NCBI GenBank assembly: GCA_028274465.1
Contig: CM051458.1
Location: 53,247,253-53,311,252, forward strand
Length of the DNA: 64,000 nucleotides
From: Plantago ovata
Taxonomy: Eukaryota; Streptophyta; Magnoliopsida; Lamiales; Plantaginaceae
Reading direction: 5' to 3'
Each line of letters begins with the position of its first letter. The first letter of the stretch is position 1. Of the stretch, positions 56,171 through 64,000 are shown piece after piece. The notes beneath the pieces are model-generated. The model saw nothing but the letters and a program-made list of their open reading frames with translations. It searched no databases and was not told the origin of the DNA. The position numbers and the translations under genes were made by a program.

Positions 56171-57866
56171 TGTGTTTTGTTGTTTTGAGCATATCATTGT
56201 GTTGTTTTTCATATTTTCGTATGTTTTTTGGTGATAAAATAGGTCTCTAGATGATAATTTAGCATTTTCGGAGGGAACCCGATTATCTCCTATTATGATA
56301 AATTATCGATCTTTTTACCTCGTTTATCACCCGTTTCGTTTTCTCACGAGTTTGATTGAGTAATATAGGTCACTTATACAAGTATTAGCTCTCACCTTAA
56401 ATCCACTTTCGACGTTCAGGACGAGCGACGACGTTCAGGTTTGGGGGGGGGGGGTTATCGCTGCTTATCTCTATACTTGTCTTGCTTATGATAATCTCGT
56501 GAAATTTTTTATTTGCATTTGCATTTGCACGTTTACTGCTTTCTTAGTTTTTAGTTGCATACACTACATTCATCCTAGGATAGTCTTGCATGTTTTATGT
56601 GGAGTTTATTGCCAAATTTTTTGAACTTTTTTATTGGGTAGATTAACTAATTATGACATTAATCATATGCTTCATCTCTATGAATTTGTTTGAGGTTTTT
56701 CTCGCTTGGCTTGTCACATTTATGTATTGCACTTAGTTAAGCTTTGTAGTCTCGACATCACTTAGTGGTGTTTTCTCTACTGCGGTTCACGAAGGCCTTT
56801 ATAATAGGATGATGCATGTTAGGATCTTATGGTTGTTTTCCCGAGTAATTATGTACCTAAGAGGCAACAAGTCTTCACCTTGCTTTGAGATTGCTAAATG
56901 CCTAGGAAGGAGGTAGTGTGAGATTGTGTGATCCTTTGTTTGCAACCTATTCTTTCGACTAGGTTTGGGGAGGGGGTTACGCTATCATTAGACTTGTTTT
57001 TCAATTTTGTGTTGTGAGTTTATTTTTCTTTTTCGTAAATGTTGTACTCCAACCTATTCTTTCGAGTAGGTTTGGGGAGGTCGTTTGTGAGTCATTTTAC
57101 TTTCTTTTTCATTGTGCTACTGTTGGCTAAAAACAAAAATCGAAAAAAAAAAGAAATGAAAAAATTCCAGGAAAAAAGAAAATATCTGGAAAAGAAAAAA
57201 AAGAAAAAAAAGAAAAAAGAAACGACCCCCAAAAAAAGCAAAGAAGGGTCCAAAAAAGAGCCAAAAAGCAGTTTAGCAAAATGTTTGTTTCATTTTTTAA
57301 TTCATGTAATGTTCGTAATTGTGTTGTAACTTTTTGTCTTTTGTTTGTTTGAGTGTCATCTGTTCTAGACCACCCTCGTCCTGCCATTCAGGAAGTGGTG
57401 AATAGCTTAAGGCTTTGCTTGAGAGATGGGTAGAATAGGGGAGTGTTATCTTTTTTAGGGAACCCTCCTTCGTTTGATGAGAGCCAGTATTGGTTCGACC
57501 TCTTTTAGGAAAAGTCTTAACTTGGTGAACAGTAGTAAGTCCTCAGTTTCATAGGCACGGGACAACCATTCGTATTTTAACATGTTTCATTACGTCGTCA
57601 CTGACTAGGTCCAGGTAGAGAATGTTACGAGAGACTATCTTGCTTGACATAAGTGCATATATGAATGTGTATGAGTGAATCGAGGCATTCTTCAACCTAT
57701 ATTCATGTTATGATTTGTATGGTTTTTGTTCATATGTTTTTTGATAGATTCAATAGATTAGTTCATTTGATTTGGCATGAGACTCCATTTTTTGTGTTGC
57801 ATTGTTTTTTGCATTAGAGTCTATCTTAGTTGCTTGACGACAAGCAAAGGTTCGGTTTGGGGAGTT
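56171..57866 (+). other. Element E 3' tail
   Basis: About 340 bp unique to E follow the pol stop, including a repeated GACGTTCAGG near 56411-56438 and a run of 12 G (56443-56454). From about 56508 (TTTGCATTTGCACG) the sequence is the same tail as in A, D, F and H. The hairpin arms at 56944-56965 and 57051-57072 are each mismatched once (GACTAGG and GAGTAGG). Purine tract 57127-57245, polypurine tract ending at 57866. No ORF X or intron here. Confidence 0.8.
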
Positions 57867-58956
57867 TGATGAACGTGTACTTTACACTTTCATTCGAGTC
57901 TTTTTTCACCAATTTAGCTATCCTCTATGTTAATTTAGCTATATTTTAGTGCATTTTATTAGAATAGTGTCACGTTTCCCTTTAGTTTGTATTTTACAGG
58001 TTTTGGGTGAAAACGAGGTTTTACGGGCAATTATATTGAAGAGTACGAAGAATTGGTGTTCCGAAGGCATTTTTGGAGTATCTAGAAGATTCCATATAGG
58101 ATTTGAAGTCTAGGGGTCGAGTCTGAAGGCTAAAAGGTCACTAGAAGGCAAAAACCGAGTCCGAAAAGGAAAAGAAATCCAAAAACGCGTGAATGGCCGG
58201 CTGGAGGTCCCGGGCGATTCGCCCGGGACGTGGGGCTGTTCGCCCCACACCAGGCGATTCGCTCGGTGTGTGGGGCGACTCGCCCCACACCTTCCGAACC
58301 CCTATATATAGCTGCTCAGTTTTCTCCGTTTTTCATACTTTCTCAGACCTTTTTTCTCACCTTTCTCATTAGTTTTAGGGGAAAATTCTCCAGAGCCTGT
58401 TCTGGGAATTCTTAGCTTAGGAGACACTTTTTCTTATCGTTTTGGAGCTTGTGAGATCGCGATTCTTCGGAGATTGACAACCTTCGGTAACATTGTATCT
58501 TGCAATTTTTTCTATTCATATTTATTTATCTTTCAACATGTTTTCATTCAATCTTGCTATGATTTCTGTTGATTGCATGCCATCTATGAGTAGCTAAATC
58601 TATCGTTGGTGATAGTATGTGATTTCTTAGCGAAGGGTTAATAATTATGCTGATGGCGGTAAAGCAAATCAGAGTTTGAGTTATTGCTTTATTTCTTTGA
58701 TCCATCTAAGCCTCTATCTTCATAGTGTTGAATAATAACAGAACACATTGGACAATTCATTGATCAAAGATCTCTATGCAAACGATCGGGTACTTCATGC
58801 ATGATTATTAACCTGCTATGCTTTGAATGATCATACTATCACTAACCTCCATTATCTGATAAGAAAAACCTTTGCTAAGTAGTTTGTTGATTTATATTTT
58901 TAAGTTAGATTAGAATAAGCTAGTTATAGTCCTTAGAGATCGACACTCGAGGTTAT
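57867..58956 (+). repeat. Element E 3' LTR, 5' part (interrupted by H)
   Basis: It starts TGATGAACGTGTAC. Palindromes 58206-58288, TATATATAG near 58301-58309. Broken at 58956 by H after GTTAT (58952-58956); the end of the LTR lies beyond the window. Confidence 0.93.
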
Positions 58957-60142
58957 TGATGAATGTGTATTTTACACTTTCATTTGAGTCTTTTTCACCT
59001 ATTTTAGCTATCCTTTATGTTAATTTAGCTATATTTTAGTGCATTTTATTAGAATAGTGTCACGTTTCCCTTTAGTTTGTATTTTACAGGTTTTGGTTGA
59101 AAACGAGGTTTTCCGGGCAATTATATTGAAGTAGACAAGGAATTGGTGTTCCAGAAGCCTAATTGGAGTATCTGAAAGTTTCCGGATAGGATTTGAAGTC
59201 TAGGGGTCGAGTATGAAAGCTAAAAGGTCACTAGAAGGCAGAAACCGAGTCCGAGAAGGGGAAGAAATCTAAAAACGCGTTTTGGGCCGAAAAACACTCC
59301 CGGACGAGTCGCCCGGGACGTGGGGCGAATCGCCCCACACCAGGCGAATCGCCCGGTGTGTGGGGTCCTTCGCCCCACACAATTCGAATGCCTATATAGT
59401 TGCTCAGTTTTCTCCGTTTTTCATACTTTTCCAGACCTTTTCTCTCACCTTTCTCAGTACTTTTAGGTAGGAATTCTCCAGAGCCTGTTCTGGGGGTTCT
59501 TAGCTTAGGAGATACTTTTTCTTAGCAGTTTGGAGCTTGTAAGATCGCGATTCTTCGGAGATTGACAACCTTCGGTAACATTGTATCTTACAGTTTTTCT
59601 ATTTATATTTATATATCTTTCATCATGTTTTCATTCATTCGTGGTATGATTCCTGTTGATTGCATGACAACTATGAGTAGCTAAACTTCTCGTTGGTGAT
59701 AGTATGTGATTTCTTGGCGAAGGGTTAATAATTATGTTAATTGCTATATCGCGCATTATACTCCGAGTTATTGCTTTATTTCTTTGATCTATCTAAAACC
59801 TCTATCTTCTTAGTGTTGAATAATTACGGAACACAATTGGACAATTCATTCATCAAGGATCTCTATGAAAGACCGAGAAATTTATACATGATTATTAACC
59901 TGCTATGCCTTGAATGACCATACTATCACCAATCTCCATTATCTGTTAAGAAAAACCTTTGCTAAGTCGTGTGATGTTTTATATTCTTAAGTTAGATTAG
60001 ATAAAGCTAGTTATAGTCCTTAGAGATCGACACTCGAGGTTATTCTACTGCTACACTACGGTTTCCGTTGTAGTTGTGAATTGCCTTTGGCTAAATACAA
60101 ATTTATTTGATTAATTGGAACCCGACATTCCAACGTTCATCA
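58957..60142 (+). repeat. Element H 5' LTR
   Basis: 1,186 bp. Palindromes 59299-59378; a shortened TATA box (CTATATAG near 59391). It pairs with the LTR from 63250 (same CACCTATTTTAGC and CCAGAAGCCTAATTGG variants). Confidence 0.95.
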
Positions 60143-60145
60143 AAT

Positions 60146-60164
60146 TGGCGCCGTTGCCGGGGAC
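60146..60164 (+). other. Primer binding site of element H (tRNA-Asp)
   Basis: TGGCGCCGTTGCCGGGGAC after spacer AAT. The leader to the gag ATG is ~250 bp; like E it contains ACTAATTTTTAGTTTTGAG shortly before gag. Confidence 0.93.
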
Positions 60165-60416
60165 TATACTCCTATTTTCTGTTTAAACTTTTTATATTTT
60201 CAGCATTCAATTCCCAGAACAACTCTTGGATTGTCTCTCAGAAATTTCACTTTCTTACCCTATTTCTTTCCTCCTATCTTCTTCAGTAAATTCATCTAAT
60301 CTGATCTTGGTTACCTTGCGTGTTTGTGCTCTCGAAATTTTTGGTGAAATTGTGTTTGATTATGCTAATGGAACTAATTTTTAGTTTTGAGTTGCTCTTA
60401 CTACAGAAATACAGGT

Positions 60417-61529
60417 ATGATGTCCATGCGCGCTCGCATGACACCCCAATTCTCACAGGTGAGGAGAGGATCTTCCGTATACCTGGAAGATGAGTTAAGG
60501 AGGTATGAGGTGACGGAGTCCATGGTGAGGTACTTACCAAGGTACGAAGATGGAGTAGGGATGGACCCATGGAGTTTCATTCGATCCTATGAGAAGGAAA
60601 TAGAAAGAATTCCAGCAGAAGGGTTTACTAAGGACCAATTATGCAGAAAATTATTTTCTTTTACTCTTGGGTATGAGCCAAGGCGTTGGATTGCAAGGTT
60701 AGAACCAGGATCGCTGAAAACTTGGGGCCAAGTAGTAGATGAGTTCTTGGCGCGGTTCATGCCTTATCATGACACAATTGTCTTATGTGATAGGATCCAA
60801 TATTTCGAGCAAGGAGAGTATGAGCATTTTTGTAACGCCTAGTCACGTTTTGAGATGTATAAACGTGAGTGCCCCCACCAACGTTTCGAAGATGGGGAGT
60901 TGATTTGGTGCTTCGTTGGTGGACTTCGTGAAGAGGAACGACTTAGAGTGGATAGGTTTAGCGGCGGTCTGGAAGAATGTACGGTCGACGAGGCAGAAGA
61001 AGTCCTCCGTAAGTACGCCAGAGGTTCAACACAATCTGATGAGGTCATACCAATTCACATCACCAAAAAGGAAGTAGATCGAGGTGAAGCAGGAAGCTCA
61101 TCCGAGGAGTATTTTGAAGTCGAAGGAATCAGTGAGGAAGATGAAATTGCACATGCCGAGCAAGTTGAAGATGACCTTCGTATAGCAAAAGTTGTTGAAG
61201 AAGTTGAAGTAATCGAGCATCTTACGGAAAAACTCAGCTTGTTAGAATGTGCGGAGGTAGGAGAGGTTCGAAAACTTGAAGAGGAGGAAGGATTGGAAGA
61301 CGACGCCCCCCTGGAGGTGGGGGGCGAACCGCCTCCCACGACCAGTGAGCTGGGGGGCGGTTCTGGGGAGCTGGACGACCCCAGCTCCCCTGTTTCGTTA
61401 CTCGCAGACATTCGCATCAATCCAAAGCCACTTCCTTCCGTTACTACTGAGGTTCTTGAGTACAAAGAGGTGAATCTACTCCTCCGAAGTGAAAGCTTGA
61501 CAAGCAAGATACACAGGAGTCACCACTAA
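60417..61529 (+). pseudogene. Element H gag (E type), one stop
   Basis: The ATG at 60417 opens MMSMRARMTPQFSQVRRGSS. The capsid domain is as in E (LCRKLFSFTLGYEPRRW, GSLKTWGQVVDEFLARFMPY, EQGEYEHFCNA). A TAG at 60840-60842 breaks it; it reads on as SRFEMYKRECPHQRFEDGE with a further shift to the frame 60855-61529 (WCFVGGLREEERLRVDRFSG ... long acidic region ... VNLLLRSESL). No CCHC knuckle. The coding palindromes at 61304-61366 give the residues LEVGGEPPPTTSELGGGSG. Confidence 0.9.
61304..61366 (+). repeat. Palindrome cluster inside the H gag coding region
   Basis: GGGGGGCGAACCGCCTCCC and GGGGGGCGGTTC units. They sit at the position of the longer cluster in E (43686-43801) and here remain in frame. 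Confidence 0.8.
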
Positions 61530-61700
61530 ACAAGCACCTCGATGAAGTCAAAGTGAATGTCCTCCTATTGATGAAGTCTTTATTGGATATGCCTGCATAG
61601 CAAACCAGTCCGTTCACCTTGGTGAGATCTTTGAAGCTTCCTAGGTCTCTTTGCTACATCGGACCAAGAGAATGGCGGCCACCATGGGTAGGTACTCTTG
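61530..61700 (+). pseudogene. Remnant of gag-protease linker in H, with deletion of pol
   Basis: A frame near 61533-61600 reads HLDEVKVNVLLLMKSLLDMP, matching LSKVEVNVPLLELIQNIPAY of E (44237-44290). Soon after, the sequence jumps to the shared tail (CATACTCAGTCGACCGAGG near 61709). The protease core, RT, RNase H and integrase are absent. Confidence 0.75.
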
Positions 61701-63249
61701 AATCAGAAGTCCATACTCAGTCGACCGAGGCCAAACCGTTCGGTAACATCTAGTATCACTTCTTATTACTTATTCTCTTTTGCTAGGGACTAGCTTAAGT
61801 ATCATAAGGGCGATGGGATGTGAACCGCGATGTTAAGTATTGTTTGGCTTTGTGTTGATTGGTATCTTGTTTTTTGTTTGCATTTGCATTTGCACGTTTA
61901 CTGCTTTCTTAGTTTTTAGGTTGCATACACTACATTCATCCGAGGATAGTCTTGCATGTTTTGTGTGGAGTTTATTGCCAAATTTTTTGAACTTTTTTAT
62001 TGGGTAGATTAACTAATTATGCCATTAATCATATGCTTCATCTCTACGAATTTGTTTGAGGTTTTTCTCGCTTGGCTTGTCACATTTATGTATTACACTT
62101 AGTTAAGCTTGGTAGTCTCGACATCATTTAGTGGTGTTTTCTCTACTGCGGTTCACGAAGGCCTTTATAATAGGATGATGCATGTTAGGGTCTTATGGTT
62201 GTTTTCCCGAGTAATTATGTACCTAAGAGGCAACAAGTTTTCACCTTGCTTTAAGATTGCTAAATGCCTAGGAAGGAGGTAGTGTGAGACTGTGTGATCC
62301 TTTATTTGCAACCTATTCTTCCGAATAGGTTTGGGGAGGGGAGTTACGCTTTCATTAGACTTGTTTTTTTTTTTTTGTTTTTTCAATTTTGATTGTGTGT
62401 TGTGAGTTTATTTTTCTTTTTCGTAAATTTTGTACTCCAACCTATTCTTTCGAATAGGTTTAGGGAGGTCGTCTGTGTGTCATTTTTGTTTCTTTTTCGT
62501 TGTGCTACTGCTGGCTAAAAAAAAAAGGGAGAAAAAGAAAAAATTTCCAGAAAAAAAGAAAAAGAAACTGGAAAAGAAAAAAGAAAAAAAGAGAAAAGAC
62601 CCCAAAAGAGCAAAGAAGGGTCCAAAAAATAGAAAGCCAAAAAGCAGTTTAGCAAAGTGTTGTCTCATTTTCCAATTCTTGTAATGTTCGTAATCGTGTT
62701 GTAATTTTCTATCTTTTGTCTTTTGTTTTTGAGTGTCATCTGTTCTAGACCACCCTCGTCCTGCCATTGAGGAAGTGGTGAATAGCTTAAGGCTTTGCTT
62801 GAGAGATGGGTAGAATAGGGTAGTGTTATCTTTTTTAGGGAACCCTCCTTCGTTTGATGAGAGCCAGTACTGGTTCGACCTCTTTGAGGAAAAGTCTTAA
62901 CTTGGTGAACAGTAGTAAGTCCTCAGTTTCATAGGCACGGGACAACCATTCGTATCTTAACATGTCTCATTACGTCGTCACTGACTAGGTCCAGGTAGAG
63001 AATGTTACGAGAGACTATCATGTCTTGACATAAGTGCTTATGTGAATGTGTATAAGTCAATCGAGGCATTCTTCAACCTATATTCATGTTATGACTTGCA
63101 TGGTTTTTGTTCATATGTTTTTTGATAGATTCAGTAGATTGGTTCATTTCATTTGGCATGAGACTCCATTTTTTGTGTTGCATTGGTTTTTTTGCATTAG
63201 AGTCTAGCTTAGTTGCTTGAGGACAAGCAAAGGTTCGGTTTGGGGAGTT
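61701..63249 (+). other. Element H 3' tail
   Basis: It contains CATACTCAGTCGACCGAGGC; hairpins at 62310-62331 and 62439-62460 with perfect AACCTATTC / GAATAGGTT arms; a purine tract 62517-62645; and a polypurine tract ending at 63249. No gene. Confidence 0.82.
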
Positions 63250-64000
63250 TGATGAATGTGTATTTTACACTTTCATTTGAGTCTTTTTCACCTATTTTAG
63301 CTATCCTCTATGTTAATTTAGCTATATTTTAGTGCATTTTATTAGAATAGTGTCACGTTTCCCTTTAGTTTGTATTTTACAGGTTTTGGTTGAAAAACGA
63401 GGTTTTCCGGGCAATTATATTGAAGTAGACAAGGAATTGGTATTCCAGAAGCCTAATTGGAGTATCTGAAACTTTCCGGATGGATTTGAAGTCTAGGGGT
63501 CGAGTCTGAAGGCTAAAAAGGTCACTAGAATGCAGAAACCGAGTCCGAAAAGTGGAAGAAATCCAAAAACGCGTCAAAAACGCGTTTTGGGCCGAAAAAC
63601 ACTCACGGGCGAGTCGCCCGGGACGTGGGGCGAATCGCCCCACACCAGGCGAATCGCCCGGTGTGTGGGGCCCTTCGCCCCACACAATTCGAATGCCTAT
63701 ATATAGTTGCTCAGTTTTCTCCGTTTTTCATACGTTTCCAGACCTTTTCTCTCACCTTTCTCAGTAGTTTTAGGTAGGAATTCTCCAGAGCCTGTTCTAG
63801 GGGTTCTTAGCTTAGGAGATACTTTTTCTTAGCAGTTTGGAGCTTGTAAGATCGCGATTCTTCGGAGATTGACAACCTTTGGTAACATTGTATCTTACAG
63901 TTTTTCTATTTATATTTATATATCTTTCATCATGTTTTCATTCATTCGTGGTATGATTCCTATTGATTGCATGACAACTATGAGTAGCTAAACTTCTCGT
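63250..64000 (+). repeat. Element H 3' LTR, cut by window end
   Basis: First 751 bp of the LTR, TGATGAATGTG onwards. Palindromes 63602-63684, TATATATAG at about 63698-63706. The expected GTTAT duplication and the rest of the E LTR would follow outside the window. Confidence 0.95.

Larger units (their letters stand above)
1855..64000 (+). mobile_element. Gypsy element C (Athila-like LTR family, gag-protease type), split by nested insertions; right end outside window
   Basis: C starts with its 5' LTR at 1855 inside the LINE. It is split by copia B (2653-35314) and resumes at 35315 with the rest of the LTR, a PBS at 35728, a broken gag-protease frame and the post-gag region to 38955, where gypsy G is inserted. 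Because G, and E inside G, run off the right edge, the 3' half of C is not in the window. C belongs to the gag-protease (no pol) subfamily, shown by its gag type and post-gag sequence. Confidence 0.85.
38956..64000 (+). mobile_element. Gypsy element G (gag-protease type), interrupted by E; right end outside window
   Basis: It is inserted in the intron of C after GCATA (38951-38955). LTR 38956-40154, PBS 40158-40176, gag from 40299 to 41374, then E. The remaining gag, tail and 3' LTR are not in the window. Confidence 0.85.
41375..64000 (+). mobile_element. Gypsy element E (autonomous type: gag, protease, RT, RNase H, integrase), carrying F and H
   Basis: 5' LTR 41375-42578, PBS 42582-42600, gag 42773-43840, protease 43837-44555, element F 44556-52758, protease/RT 52764-54043, RT/RNase H 54044-54895, integrase 54899-56170, tail, 3' LTR from 57867, interrupted at 58956 by H. 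The domain order and motifs (DLGASINLMP, FLDGLSGFYQI) place it in the Athila lineage. This is the only pol-bearing copy in the window; stops in gag and RT make it inactive now. Confidence 0.93.
58957..64000 (+). mobile_element. Gypsy element H (E-type gag, pol deleted), right LTR cut by window end
   Basis: LTR 58957-60142, PBS 60146-60164, gag 60417-61529, a short remnant, shared tail, second LTR from 63250. The gag is of the E type, yet protease through integrase are missing, so H is a deletion derivative of the autonomous element and is non-autonomous by a different route from A, C, D, F and G. Confidence 0.93.

Noticed and set aside
56443..56454. Run of 12 G in the E tail as a polypurine tract
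   Set aside because: The true polypurine tract lies next to the 3' LTR at 57850-57866; the G run is a homopolymer of uncertain length.

Overview
The window is plant heterochromatin: I find no host gene and no RNA gene. It is a stack of retrotransposons inserted into one another. The organism is a flowering plant, judged from Athila-lineage Ty3/gypsy elements primed by tRNA-Asp, Ty1/copia elements primed by initiator tRNA-Met, a Sirevirus-like copia fragment and a plant L1-type LINE. A 100-base N run shows a draft assembly.

Layout. A LINE pseudogene (1-1854) is interrupted by gypsy element C (5' LTR from 1855). The C LTR is interrupted by copia element B (2653-35314, target duplication TATGC on both sides). 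Inside B sit two gypsy copies: A (6624-14395, minus strand) in the gag region, and D (15719-31140, target duplication TGTGT) in the integrase. The gag of D is interrupted by the 3' part of a second, Sirevirus-like copia, S (16602-24693), behind the N gap. After B the C element resumes (35315-38955) and is interrupted by gypsy G (LTR from 38956). The gag of G is interrupted by E (41375 to beyond 58956). E is the only copy with RT, RNase H and integrase. Its protease is interrupted by F (44556-52758, target duplication GCGGA), and its 3' LTR by H (58957 to beyond the window end).

All gypsy copies (A, C, D, E, F, G, H) share one ~1.2 kb LTR family (TGATGAA...TTCATCA), the same 3-base spacer and PBS and, where visible, the same 3' tail. 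They carry two different interiors. E and H encode an Athila-type gag without a visible zinc knuckle; E continues into protease-RT-RNase H-integrase. A, C, D, F and G encode an unrelated-looking gag with a CCHC knuckle. Where the copy is complete enough to see (A, C, D, F), this gag is fused to an aspartic protease and followed not by pol but by a 5'UTR-like exon, a GT-AG intron and, in A, D and F, an unknown ~120-residue reading frame (ORF X). A lacks the intron exactly at the splice junction, as expected if a spliced RNA was reverse transcribed. I read this as a two-component family: an autonomous partner (E type) and a gag-protease-ORF X partner that borrows its polymerase.

Other recurrent structure: clusters of GGCGAATCGCC-like palindromes just upstream of the LTR TATA box, after gag, and inside the E/H gag coding region; two hairpins and a purine tract in each 3' tail; and a row of small in-frame introns in the large 3' ORF of S. 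Nearly all coding regions carry stops or frameshifts. Alignments were made by eye, so no percentages are given.
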